Shown here one piece after another: positions 47,351 to 57,650 of a DNA stretch of 64,000 bases. The stretch is from JAKAGZ01 sp963772675 (lineage in GTDB: Bacteria > Bacteroidota > Ignavibacteria > Ignavibacteriales > Ignavibacteriaceae): positions 459,843 through 523,842 of the forward strand of contig CAVYYF010000007.1 of assembly GCA_963772675.1 (NCBI GenBank), in the 5' to 3' direction. How positions within the stretch are numbered: the stretch's first letter is position 1; each line of letters begins with the position of its first letter. The notes under the pieces were generated by a model, which saw nothing but the letters and a program-made list of their open reading frames with translations, did no database searches and was not told the DNA's origin. The translations under genes and the position numbers were made by a program.

Positions 47351-49945
47351 ATGATAGGCGAAACTATACTGCATTATAAAATCCTCGAAAAGCTTGGCGA
47401 AGGCGGAATGGGCGTTGTCTATCTTGCTGAAGATCATAATCTGGAACGCAAGGTTGCCATCAAGTTTTTACCAAGACACATTGCCGGTAACTCAGAAGAA
47501 AGAGAAAGATTTAAAATTGAGGCCAAAGCTGCTGCAGCCTTAAACCATTCCAACATTGCCACTATTTATGCAATTGAAGAATCAGAGGACGATACCTTCA
47601 TCGTAATGGAATACATTGATGGTATTGAATTAAAAGATAAAATAAAATCTGGTCCGATTCCTACCAAAGAAACAATCAATACCGCCATACAAATAGCAGA
47701 AGGATTAGAAGCCGCACATAAGAAAGGGATTGTACACAGAGATATTAAATCTCAAAACATAATGATTACGAATGACGGCAAAGTAAAAGTTATGGATTTT
47801 GGTTTGGCAAAGATGAAAGGAGGATCGCAGCTTACAAAAGCCGGCTCTACTTTAGGAACACTCTCATATATGGCACCGGAACAAGCTAAAGGTGAAGAGG
47901 TTGACCAACAATCCGATATTTGGTCATTTGGTGTTGTACTTTATGAAATGTTAACAGGCAAGATGCCATTTGCAGGTGATTATGATGCTGCGATTGTTTA
48001 TAACATATTAAATGAAGAACCTTCACTAGATAATATTCAGGATTCGGTTCTGCAATTAATCTTAAAAAAATGTTTGGAGAAAGAGAAAACAAACCGTTAT
48101 CAATCAGTTACTGAAATATTAAAAGACCTAAGAATAGATAAACAAATATCAGGTGAAAAACAGACAGTAAATATTGAAACTCCAAAGAAAAAATCCCGTT
48201 TACCGGTTTTTATAGCAATAGGCATTACAGGAATTATATTAGTTGTTGCTGCTTATTTTATTTTCTTCAATTCAGAAAAGAAGATCGATAATCTCCCTCC
48301 AATGAAAACAATTAATTTTACTAGTTATGCCGGGCAGTCTGGGTACCCGGCATTTTCTCCGGACGGTAATTCAATCGCATTCGCTTGGGAAGGCGAGCAG
48401 CAAGATAATGCAGATATTTACGTAAAGCTTATTGATGCCGGTTCGCCACTTCGGCTTACACATAATCCAGCCCCTGATATTTATCCGGCGTGGTCGCCCG
48501 ATGGAAGTTACATTGCATTCTTTCGGTTGGAAGGGAATGGTGGTTCTTATTACATAATTCCATCGTTAGGTGGAGATGAACGTAAAATTGCCGATGTCAA
48601 ATATTATGGTGTAGGAATTGACTGGTCACCGGATGGCAAAACGCTGATAGTTTCAGCATCAGATTCAAGCATTTACCCTCATATTTTGTTTATATCGGTT
48701 GAATCCGGTAAGAAAGAAGCATTATCATCACCGGATATGAACGGAGTATACGGAGATAATAATCCCAAGATTTCTCCTGATGGAAAAACCGTTGCATTTA
48801 TAAAATCACTCAGCTACAGTATCTCGGAACTGTATACGATACCATCGAATGGCGGAGAAGAAAAAAGATTAACGTTCGACAGTCTTCTTGTAGGAGGTAT
48901 TGCGTGGACAGCAAACGGAGACGACATTGTATTTTCCTCAAACCGGGGAGGAAATAAAACGTTGTGGAGGATACCATCGAATGGCGGTTCACCGACTGCT
49001 GTTCCAGGTTCCGGGGATAATGTGGAGGAAATTGATATCGCTAAAAAGGGACATTATCTTGCATACAGACGTGGGGAGCAAAACGCTAATATTTGGCGAG
49101 TGAATCTCGGATCTTCGGCGTCCGCTCAGCGAGTGGCGACCGAATTTATTTCATCAAGTGGAATGCAGCGTGAATCTGAATTTTCACATAATGGAAAATA
49201 CATCGTATTTACTTCAAACCGGACAGGAAGCGGGGAAGGCGGCAACGAAATATGGCGATGCAACGTTGATGGCACGAATCAGGTAGAGTTGACTTTTTTA
49301 AGAGGTCCCTCGGCAGGTACACCACAATGGTCACCGGATGATCGCTTTATTGCTTTTGATTCGCGTGAAAAAGGAAATGGAAATATTTATGTCATTAGCT
49401 CCAGCGGAGGAACACCGCGCCAGTTGACGACCAATACAGCTGAAGATAATATTCCCAGGTGGTCGAATGATGGTCGATGGATTTATTTTAGTTCGAATAG
49501 AACAGGCGAATATCAAATATGGAAAGTTTCCGTCGACGGAGGGAAAGAAATTCAAGTAACAAAAAATGGTGGTTTTGCTGCATACGAATCCTTTGACGGT
49601 AACGATCTCTATTTTGTGAAACGCGGTCTCCAGAGCAAAATAATGAAATTGTCACTTACCAGCGGGGACGAAGAACCGGTCGATAATCGACTTAATGGTA
49701 TTAGCTGGGGTGCATGGATCATAACCGGGAAAGGTATCTTTTTTGTGAAGAATGATACAACCGAACAGAGTAAAATTTATTTTTACAATTTTAAGAACCG
49801 GGAAATAAAACAAATATTGGAAACTCCCAAAACGATCTATACTTCTTCAGGTACATTGGCAGTGTCTCCGGATGGACGTTATCTGTTGTTTACGCAATAT
49901 GATCGGGTTACAAGCGACATCATGTTGATTCAGAATTTCCAATAA
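47351..49945 (+). CDS. Serine/threonine kinase 7: kinase, membrane helix, PD40/TolB-type propeller
   Basis: The 864-residue protein is intact. The kinase domain is subfamily A: VVYLAEDHNLERKVAIKFLP, HRDIKSQNIMITNDG, MDFGLAKMKGG and SYMAPEQAKG (APE kept, where others have SPE). A helix (LPVFIAIGITGIILVVAAYFIFF) lies at about 284-306. The outer domain is a clear PD40 propeller with regular blades: FSPDGNSIAFAWEG, WSPDGSYIAFFRLEG, WSPDGKTLIVSASDS, WSPDDRFIAFDSREKG, WSNDGRWIYFSSNRTG. It is the only subfamily-A kinase here with a propeller rather than TPRs, so sensor and kinase halves have been recombined. Kinase 8 follows after 27 bases. Confidence 0.95.
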   Translation: MIGETILHYKILEKLGEGGMGVVYLAEDHNLERKVAIKFLPRHIAGNSEERERFKIEAKAAAALNHSNIATIYAIEESEDDTFIVMEYIDGIELKDKIKSGPIPTKETINTAIQIAEGLEAAHKKGIVHRDIKSQNIMITNDGKVKVMDFGLAKMKGGSQLTKAGSTLGTLSYMAPEQAKGEEVDQQSDIWSFGVVLYEMLTGKMPFAGDYDAAIVYNILNEEPSLDNIQDSVLQLILKKCLEKEKTNRYQSVTEILKDLRIDKQISGEKQTVNIETPKKKSRLPVFIAIGITGIILVVAAYFIFFNSEKKIDNLPPMKTINFTSYAGQSGYPAFSPDGNSIAFAWEGEQQDNADIYVKLIDAGSPLRLTHNPAPDIYPAWSPDGSYIAFFRLEGNGGSYYIIPSLGGDERKIADVKYYGVGIDWSPDGKTLIVSASDSSIYPHILFISVESGKKEALSSPDMNGVYGDNNPKISPDGKTVAFIKSLSYSISELYTIPSNGGEEKRLTFDSLLVGGIAWTANGDDIVFSSNRGGNKTLWRIPSNGGSPTAVPGSGDNVEEIDIAKKGHYLAYRRGEQNANIWRVNLGSSASAQRVATEFISSSGMQRESEFSHNGKYIVFTSNRTGSGEGGNEIWRCNVDGTNQVELTFLRGPSAGTPQWSPDDRFIAFDSREKGNGNIYVISSSGGTPRQLTTNTAEDNIPRWSNDGRWIYFSSNRTGEYQIWKVSVDGGKEIQVTKNGGFAAYESFDGNDLYFVKRGLQSKIMKLSLTSGDEEPVDNRLNGISWGAWIITGKGIFFVKNDTTEQSKIYFYNFKNREIKQILETPKTIYTSSGTLAVSPDGRYLLFTQYDRVTSDIMLIQNFQ

Positions 49946-49972
49946 AAAAGAAATTAAGAATAAGGACAAACA

Positions 49973-52576
49973 ATGATAGGACAAACAATACTACATTATA
50001 AAATCATCGAAAAACTAGGCGAAGGCGGAATGGGTGTGGTATATCTCGCCGAGGACACAAAGCTAAAACGGCAAGTCGCAATAAAATTTCTGCCAAAACA
50101 AATTTCTGCTGACGCTGAGGAGCGTAAGCGTTTTGAAATTGAAGCGCAGGCCGCCGCCGCTCTGAATCATCCTAACATAACCACCATTCACGCGATTGAA
50201 GAATCAGGTGAAACGATTTTTATTGTCATGGAATACATCAATGGTACTGAGTTAAAGGACAAAATTAAGTCCGGCCCTTTGCCTGATGATGAAGCTATTA
50301 CTACAGCAATTCAAATAGCAAAAGGATTAACCGCTGCTCACAATAAAGGAATAGTACACAGAGATATTAAAGCCTCAAATATTATGATCACAAATGATGG
50401 TAATGTTAAAATTATGGACTTCGGTCTTGCAAAGATAGGCAAAGGCAGCCAGGTAACTAAGCTCGGCACTACAATCGGGACCATAGCTTATATGTCTCCA
50501 GAGCAAACCCGCGGTGAAACTCTTGATCAGAGAACGGATATCTGGTCATTTGGAATTGTACTTTATGAAATGCTAACAGGCGGACAGCCGTTCAAAGGCG
50601 CATACGACCAGGCAATAATCTATTCGATTTTAAATGAAGAACCTGAACTTAATAATGTGTCCGAAGAATATTCTCATATTATAAAAAAAGCTATGGCGAA
50701 ATCTCCGTCAGACAGGTATCAAAACGCAAATGAAATGCTTGCCGATCTCAAGGGTTTAAAAGGCGATTCACTAGCAAAATCCGGTTCGAGGGAAACTACT
50801 GTTGTTAATCCAATTAAAAATTCCAGAATGAAATGGATTATGTCTTTCGCTGCAATATTAATTATTGCCGCCGCCTCAATATTTTATTTTTTATTTAATA
50901 AAAATGAAAGCCCTACAGTGACAACTCCCGGCAAAGAGATGATTGTTGTTATGCCGTTTGAAAATCTTGGTTCGCAGGATGAAAAATATTTTGCTGATGG
51001 TGTAACAGATGAAATTACCAGTAAACTTGCCTCTATTAATAACATAGGCGTTATCTCTACAAGCAGTGCTGAGAAACTCGCAAAGGAAAACAAGACCAAC
51101 CAGGAAATCGGCAAGGAACTTGGTGTTGATTATATATTGAACGGCACAGTGCTCTGGGCAAAGACAGGGAAAAATGAAAATCGTGTGAGAATTACTCCGC
51201 AGCTTACGCGCGTATCAGACAACACAATCACCTGGTCGAATTCTTACGACAAGGTGCTAAATGATATATTTGCTGTGCAGAATGAAATTGCACAGAAAGT
51301 TGTAGATCAATTAGGTGGATCCCTGGCAAATAACCAGATTCAGAAAGAAACACCTCCAACTAAAAATTTAGCAGCTTACGATTATTATCTTCAGGCACTT
51401 AGTTATTCTAAACGCGGAAACACAATTAAAGCAGATATTCTAAACAGTATTAGTTTGAGTAAAAAGGCAATAGACCTGGATCCAAAATTTGCTTTGGCAT
51501 ATGCACTGATGGCTAAAGAACAAATATCAATGTACTGGTTTTATTTTGACAGAAGTAATGAAAATTTACAGGAAGCGTTTGATAATGCCCAAAAATCTTT
51601 TCAGTTGAATCCGGATCTTGCTGAAGCTTATCTTGCTCTTGGTTATTACTATTACTGGGGCAAACTAAATTACAGCAAAGCAATTGAAGAATTTTCTAAG
51701 GCACTAAAAATTCAACCAAACAATGCGGAAGCCTATGCTGCAACAGGATATGTATACCGAAGAATGGGAAACTTCAGATTAGCAACCCAAAATATGGTAA
51801 AGGGGACAACTCTTGATCCACTTTCTTCTGAATATGCATTTAACACAGCCGATACTTATTCTTTGGTAAGAGATTATCAAAACGCGGATAAATATTATCA
51901 ACTGAGCAAAGATTTTAACCCTGATTATCTTGTAACCAAAATTGAATTAGCTCTAAATTATATTAATTGGAAAGGTGATACAAAAATAGCGTTTGACATT
52001 ATTAACAATATTAAAAGAGGCGATTATCTAAATTCGACTTTTGACGTAAGGACATTTATAAATGTACTCGACAGGGATTATGATCAGGCCATTCAAAGTT
52101 TAAAAACATCGGGGATAACTTATTGGACAGAACAATTTCGATATATCCCGAACGACCTTGAACTTGCATTTATTTATAGATATAAGAAACAACCGGATTT
52201 ATCAAAGAAATATTTTGAATCTTCAAAATACGAATTGGAAAAAATGCTAAAAGATTCTCCAAATGATGAAAGGCTGCACAGTTCACTTGGAATTACTTAT
52301 GCAGGATTAGGGCTTAAAGATAAAGCAATTGCAGAAGGCAAAAAAGGTATTGAACTGCTTCCTCTTGAAAAGGAAGCATATAGAGGATATTTCCGTCAAT
52401 GGGATATGGCAATCATTTATACTCTCCTGGGAGATAATGATAATGCTTTAAAGCAGATAGATTTTATACTTTCAATTCCCGGTGCTTTTTCTGTTAATCA
52501 ATTAAAGCTCGATCCAACATATGATTCGTTAAGGAATCTTCCCGGTTATAAAGCAATAATTAGCAAATATGAATAA
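49973..52576 (+). CDS. Serine/threonine kinase 8: kinase, membrane helix, TolB/FlgO-like domain, TPRs
   Basis: The 867-residue protein is intact, with a subfamily-A kinase domain (VVYLAEDTKLKRQVAIKFLP, HRDIKASNIMITNDG, MDFGLAKIGKG, AYMSPEQTRG). A helix (WIMSFAAILIIAAASIFYFLF) lies at about 287-308. A TolB/FlgO-like domain (MIVVMPFENLGSQDEKYFADG, about 320-460) and TPR-like repeats (AYLALGYYYYWGKLNYSKAIEEF, AYAATGYVYRRMGNFRLAT) follow. The layout matches kinase 2, and kinase 1 apart from the helix. A 190-base gap with a hairpin separates it from kinase 9. Confidence 0.95.
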   Translation: MIGQTILHYKIIEKLGEGGMGVVYLAEDTKLKRQVAIKFLPKQISADAEERKRFEIEAQAAAALNHPNITTIHAIEESGETIFIVMEYINGTELKDKIKSGPLPDDEAITTAIQIAKGLTAAHNKGIVHRDIKASNIMITNDGNVKIMDFGLAKIGKGSQVTKLGTTIGTIAYMSPEQTRGETLDQRTDIWSFGIVLYEMLTGGQPFKGAYDQAIIYSILNEEPELNNVSEEYSHIIKKAMAKSPSDRYQNANEMLADLKGLKGDSLAKSGSRETTVVNPIKNSRMKWIMSFAAILIIAAASIFYFLFNKNESPTVTTPGKEMIVVMPFENLGSQDEKYFADGVTDEITSKLASINNIGVISTSSAEKLAKENKTNQEIGKELGVDYILNGTVLWAKTGKNENRVRITPQLTRVSDNTITWSNSYDKVLNDIFAVQNEIAQKVVDQLGGSLANNQIQKETPPTKNLAAYDYYLQALSYSKRGNTIKADILNSISLSKKAIDLDPKFALAYALMAKEQISMYWFYFDRSNENLQEAFDNAQKSFQLNPDLAEAYLALGYYYYWGKLNYSKAIEEFSKALKIQPNNAEAYAATGYVYRRMGNFRLATQNMVKGTTLDPLSSEYAFNTADTYSLVRDYQNADKYYQLSKDFNPDYLVTKIELALNYINWKGDTKIAFDIINNIKRGDYLNSTFDVRTFINVLDRDYDQAIQSLKTSGITYWTEQFRYIPNDLELAFIYRYKKQPDLSKKYFESSKYELEKMLKDSPNDERLHSSLGITYAGLGLKDKAIAEGKKGIELLPLEKEAYRGYFRQWDMAIIYTLLGDNDNALKQIDFILSIPGAFSVNQLKLDPTYDSLRNLPGYKAIISKYE

Positions 52577-52679
52577 ATGATAGACCTTTAACTATTACAC
52601 CATCAGGAAAGACTGAATATTAGTTGATTATAGTCTAATTTACTTAAAATTGGCTCTTAGTTAGTTTTTAAAATTAAAT

Positions 52680-52701
52680 CGTATTTTACTTATAAAATAC
52701 G
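52680..52701. repeat. AT-rich perfect hairpin upstream of kinase 9
   Basis: CGTATTTTA (52680-52688), a four-base loop and TAAAATACG (52693-52701) form a perfect 9-bp stem. It lies 67 bases before the kinase 9 start in the only sizeable gap of this part of the array, so it may be an operator or a weak transcript end. The gap 52577-52767 holds no gene. Confidence 0.5.
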
Positions 52702-52767
52702 TAAAATTAAGTCGTCCCTTCTGCATCCTAAGAATTCCGTGCACAAACTTAAATATTGAGGTATTAA

Positions 52768-55508
52768 ATGATTGGTGAGACTATTCTGCATTATAATATA
52801 GTTGAAAAGCTTGGCGAAGGCGGGATGGGAACCGTCTACAAAGCGCAGGACACAAAACTCGACCGCTTTGTAGCTTTAAAATTTCTTTCCTCAAGCATAT
52901 CAGTTTCCGATGATGATAAAGCAAGATTTATACAGGAAGCGAAAGCTGCCTCCGCTATGAATCATCCAAACGTCTGCACTATCTATGATATACAGGAAAA
53001 CGAAGGACAACTCTTCATCGTAATGGAATTTGTTGACGGCAAAACTTTGAAGAATAAAAAAGGCAGCCTCTCAGAAAAGCAAATTCTTGAGATGGGAGTG
53101 CAGGTTGCGGAAGGATTATCTGCAGCTCACGAAAAAGGAATTGTGCACCGTGACATAAAACCTGAAAACATTATGATACGCAAAGACGGCATTGCACAGA
53201 TAATGGATTTCGGTTTGGCAAAACTTCAATCAAGTGCAACGGGTTCACGGCTTACAAAAGTAGGTACTACAATGGGAACGATGGGATATATGTCACCCGA
53301 GCAGGTGCAGGGACTGGACGTTGACCATCGCTCAGATATTTTTTCATTTGGAATTGTTCTTTACGAAATGTTTGCTGGCGAATCTCCATTTAAGGGAATG
53401 CACGAGACTGCAATAATTTATGAAATTGTTAATGTCGAAGCCCCTCCACTTTCAACCGTGAAACCGGAAATAGATCCGGAACTTGATAGAATAATTCTTG
53501 AGTGCCTGGAGAAAGATAAAGACGAAAGATGTCAGTCAGCTAAAGAACTTGCAAAGAATTTGAGGAAAATAAAAAAGTCAACCGGGAACAGGAAAAGCAG
53601 AGTTTATAATGTAAATTCACAAACATTTCAGACCCAACCACAAAGCCAGACTCAGTCTAAAAGCTCCGGCTCAATAACGATTGAAGCATTCAACAAAAGA
53701 TTTGAACTAGGCAAAATTTTTTCTTCATCACTTATAGCGTGGAGTATTGCGGGAATTCTTTTATTGGCACTCTTATTCTTTGGAATTTTTAATAACCAAA
53801 AGACGCATTCGCAAATTACTTCCAATGTCTCTATTAATGGCCCAGATAACTACAACATTATGGGTGAATCTTCTGTAATTTCACATGATGGCAAAAGCGT
53901 ATTCTTTGCGGGTATTGATTCTGCAGGAAATTGTATGTTAATGTTAAGATCAATTAATTCAAGTGTTGCAAAAAAAATTAAAAAAATAGATCCCCGGTAT
54001 ATTTATAATAGCGGCGGACTTTATCCTTTCTGGTCGTACGATAATAAATATGTATTTTATTTCTATGAAAGCAAGCTAAAAAAGCTCAATATATCTTCCG
54101 GAACAGAAATAGATGTTTGTGATGCATTGCTCGGCAGAGGTGGAACTAATAATAAAAATGGCGATATTGTTTTCGCTCCAAACGCAACTGGCGGTCTTTA
54201 TATTGTATCAGCAAATGGCGGCACACCGCGTAAAATAGTCAAATCAGATTCAGTAAATACCGAAGAGAGCTTGCGCTTTCCATATTTTCTGCCTGATGAT
54301 GAACATTTCTTATATACGATTGAGGCTAAATTTTCCGGTTCTTCTCACGGCGATGTAGTTATGGTTGGTTCAATAAATTCAGATATCGGAGATACAGTTA
54401 TGCAGGTATCTTCCAATGCTGAATACGCAAACGGATATTTGTTTTTCGTCAGGCAATCAACCTTAATGTGCCAGGCTTTTGATCCTGATAATTTTAAACT
54501 ATCCGGAGACATTTTCACTATCTCAGGAAATGTGGCCTATAATAACAATTATATCAATGCCTCATATTCGATTTCAGACGCCGGTAACCTGATTTTTCAG
54601 AGTAAAAACGAAAATAATATTGAAAATATCTTAACGGATGATAAAGGAAATCAGAAAAAAGTATTGTTTAGACAAAATATTTTCAATTTGGCAAAGTTTT
54701 CTCCTGACGGGAATAAAATTGTATTTGATGCTTCGGCCAATGACAATACAACTCCTGTAATATGGATTTATGATATTAAGCAAAATATTTTATCCAGGAT
54801 TACTTTTGATTCTAATCTTAATCAATTTCCAATCTGGTCTAATGATGGAAAGAGCATAGCGTATACCTCCAATAGTGGAATGAACGCAGGTATTTATATT
54901 AAAGGTCTTAATGCAAGTAACAATGATAGTTTGCTATATCAAGCCAAACCGGATATCTATTGCTACCCAACAAATTGGTCCAGTGATGGAAGATATATTT
55001 TAATTATGCAAACTCAACAAAATTCAAGTGCCAAGGGTGACATTGTTCTTTACGATTTGAAAAATAAAACTGTCAAGATACTATAGCGAATACCGACTTC
55101 AATGAAGAAAATGGATATTTTTCAAAAAATATGAAATGGATAATCTATGATAATGACGAATCCGGTAAATCCCAGGTTTATGCTCAAAATTTCGGGTCTA
55201 ATGGATTGCGTTATCCGCTTACTGCAAATGGAGGGATACCATTACGATTTGTTGAGAATGATCAGGCAATAATATTCCAGTGGCAAAACCTAGTATATAA
55301 AATGAAAGTACATACTTCTGGTGATAATCTTACAGCGGATAGACCGGAAGTTTTATTCAACACTACAGACAAGAATATATTAAACATTTATGATGTAACT
55401 AAGGACGGAAAAACTTTTTTGTGTTCTATGCCAAGCGGCACGACTATTCTACCCCCACTTACATATATACAAAACTGGCAAGGTTTAATTAATAAAGGTG
55501 AAAAATGA
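52768..55508 (+). CDS. Serine/threonine kinase 9: kinase, membrane helix, PD40/TolB-type propeller (one frameshift near the end)
   Basis: A subfamily-B kinase domain (GEGGMGTVYKAQDTKLDRFV, HRDIKPEN, SRLTKVGTTMGTMGYMSPEQ) is followed by NRKSRVYNVN, SSGSITIEAFNKRFELG, a helix (IAWSIAGILLLALLFFGIF, about 322-340) and a propeller like that of kinase 6. The first frame ends at 55086 after KTVKIL. The expected NTDFNEENGYFSKNMKWIIY continues in the frame that ends at 55508, so one base is missing near 55082. The full length would be about 913 residues. Its TGA at 55506-55508 overlaps the ATG of truncated head 4. Confidence 0.88.
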
Positions 55509-55582
55509 TTGGCGAAACAATCCGCCAGCGGCGGATACATTATAAAATTTTTGAAAAACTCGGTGAAGGAGAAAAATTATGA
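55505..55582 (+). pseudogene. Truncated kinase head 4 (25 codons) bridging kinase 9 and the hydrolase
   Basis: The frame reads MIGETIRQRRIHYKIFEKLG and then EGEKL. It is the kinase head with a 15-base palindromic insert (TCCGCC-AGC-GGCGGA at 55520-55534) inside the ILHYK codons, and it is cut off in the G loop. Its ATG overlaps the stop of kinase 9, and its stop TGA overlaps the ATG of the hydrolase at 55579. The G-loop codons supply AAGGAG, the hydrolase's Shine-Dalgarno. Confidence 0.8.
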
Positions 55583-57594
55583 GTACAGATTTTGTTCAGT
55601 CCATTTCGCGAATTATCAACAACTCTGTGAGAAATATTTTTTTACTTGTCATGCGCGCATGCATACTTTGCGGCCTCCTTTTCATTGCGAGTCTTCCGGC
55701 ACAGACCACACAGACAGGCAAATATCCTGATCTGCCGAGCGAAACACCGACGAAGCTTGAAGAAGCTACATATGGATTCAATTATATTAAACGTGACGTA
55801 ATGATTCCCATGCGGGATGGCGTTAAACTGCATACGGTCATTCTCATACCCAAAGGCGCAAAGAGAGCTCCAATTCTGCTCACCCGCACACCCTACGATG
55901 CCACGGCCCTGACGAGTCACGAACACAGCTCACACCTCGGTCCTATGCTGCAGGGATATGATAATGCAACCGATGTCATAGTCGAGGACGGTTATATTCG
56001 TGTTGTTCAGGATGTTCGCGGAAAGTATGGATCAGAAGGCGACTATATTATGAATCGACCATTGCACGGACCGCAGAATCCTACTCCGGTTGATAATTCA
56101 ACCGACACTTATGATACAATTGACTGGCTGGTAAAAAATATTCCCGAAAGTAATGGTAAAGTGGGAATACTCGGAATTTCGTACGACGGTTTTCTTCCTT
56201 TGATGGCACTCATAAATCCGCACCCTGCTCTTAAAGTTGCTGTTCCTATGAATCCTATGGTTGACGGCTGGCGCGGAGATGATTGGTTCCATAACGGCGC
56301 TTTCCGTGAACAGAACATGCCTTACATCTATGAACAGGATGCTACTCGCGATAACAGCGCGAAATGGTGGTCAAGTTACTTTGACGATTATGATACTTAT
56401 ATGTCTGCCGGCTCCGCTGGTGAGCTTGGACGGCAGCGTGGAATGGAGCAAGTCGGATTTTGGAAAAAGATTCTCGCACATCCAGGCTATGACGCTTTCT
56501 GGCAAGACCAGGCAGTAGATAAAGTGCTGGCGGCACAGCCATTGAAAGTACCGGTAATGCTGGTGTGCAGTTTATGGGATCAGGAAGATATTTATGGCGG
56601 CGTTGCTGTCTATAAAGCCATTGAGCCAAAAGATAAAAATAACGACAAGGTTTTCCTGGTTTTGGGGCCCTGGTATCACGGTCAGGAAATCGGTGATGGT
56701 AGTTCATTGGGAGATCTGAAATTTAACAGCAACACGGCTCTCTACTTCCGTCAAAAAATACTGCGGCCGTTTTTGGCACATTATCTCAAAGATGATGCAC
56801 CAAAGACAGATGTTTCACCTGTAACTGCTTTCGAAACCGGAACGAATATGTGGCGACATTTGCAGAAGTGGCCATCAGGCTGTACGGATGGTTGCAAGGT
56901 AGAACAGACACCACTGTATCTTTCAGCAGGATTAAAATTGAGCTTCGACAAACCAAAGGCAGGTGATACCGCTTATGACGAATACATTTCCGATCCGGCC
57001 AAACCAGTGCCGTTTCGTGCCAGGCCTATTCAGCCGATCGGTTACTATAATGAGGGACTAACCTGGCCACAATGGCTGGTTGATGATCAACGTTTTGCCT
57101 CCGGTCGTCCGGATGTCCTGGTATTCGTTTCAGATGTCCTCACGGATTCGGTGAAAATCAGCGGACAACCATTTGTAAATTTAATGGCTTCAACCAGCGG
57201 GACTGATGCTGACTGGGTTGTAAAATTAATTGACGTATACCCGGATGAAGTAGCAGAGCAGCCGGAAATGGGAGGTTATCAATTGATGATATCAGCAGAT
57301 ATTTTCCGCGGTCGCTACCGTGAAAGTCTTGATACTGCCAAAGCAATTGTTTCTGACAAACCCCTGCTCTATCGTTTCGAACTGCCCACGGCTAACCATG
57401 TGTTTCTGCCGGGACATCGTCTGATGGTGCAGGTGCAATCGAGCTGGTTTCCGCTTTACGACCGTAATCCCCAGAAATTTGTACCCAACATTTTTTGGGC
57501 AAAGCCGGGAGATTACCAAAAAGCCGTACAGCGCATTTACCATAAACCAAATGAAGCGAGCTTTATTGAATTGCCACTAGTCAAATCGAACTGA
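55579..57594 (+). CDS. Secreted CocE/NonD hydrolase, alpha-amino-acid ester hydrolase-like (X-Pro peptidase S15 fold)
   Basis: The 671-residue protein has an N-terminal export segment (ACILCGLLFIASLPAQ, about residues 26-41). The alpha/beta-hydrolase domain follows (VMIPMRDGVKLHTVILIPKG), then a cap and a jelly-roll C-terminal domain. The triad is Ser201 in GISYDG, Asp334 in LWDQED and His367 in GPWYHG. The WDQED signature and the spacing match alpha-amino-acid ester hydrolases, whose WDQED supplies both the catalytic Asp and part of the carboxylate cluster that binds the substrate's alpha-amino group. Simple dipeptide or amino-acid-ester hydrolysis is likely. The start is supported by AAGGAG and ATGA coupling. 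It looks less AT-rich than its neighbours, which may mean transfer. Confidence 0.9.
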   Translation: MSTDFVQSISRIINNSVRNIFLLVMRACILCGLLFIASLPAQTTQTGKYPDLPSETPTKLEEATYGFNYIKRDVMIPMRDGVKLHTVILIPKGAKRAPILLTRTPYDATALTSHEHSSHLGPMLQGYDNATDVIVEDGYIRVVQDVRGKYGSEGDYIMNRPLHGPQNPTPVDNSTDTYDTIDWLVKNIPESNGKVGILGISYDGFLPLMALINPHPALKVAVPMNPMVDGWRGDDWFHNGAFREQNMPYIYEQDATRDNSAKWWSSYFDDYDTYMSAGSAGELGRQRGMEQVGFWKKILAHPGYDAFWQDQAVDKVLAAQPLKVPVMLVCSLWDQEDIYGGVAVYKAIEPKDKNNDKVFLVLGPWYHGQEIGDGSSLGDLKFNSNTALYFRQKILRPFLAHYLKDDAPKTDVSPVTAFETGTNMWRHLQKWPSGCTDGCKVEQTPLYLSAGLKLSFDKPKAGDTAYDEYISDPAKPVPFRARPIQPIGYYNEGLTWPQWLVDDQRFASGRPDVLVFVSDVLTDSVKISGQPFVNLMASTSGTDADWVVKLIDVYPDEVAEQPEMGGYQLMISADIFRGRYRESLDTAKAIVSDKPLLYRFELPTANHVFLPGHRLMVQVQSSWFPLYDRNPQKFVPNIFWAKPGDYQKAVQRIYHKPNEASFIELPLVKSN

Positions 57595-57650
57595 TTAACA
57601 TTTTATATTTAATTTTAAATAATGAACAAGAATTAAAGGATCAATAAATT

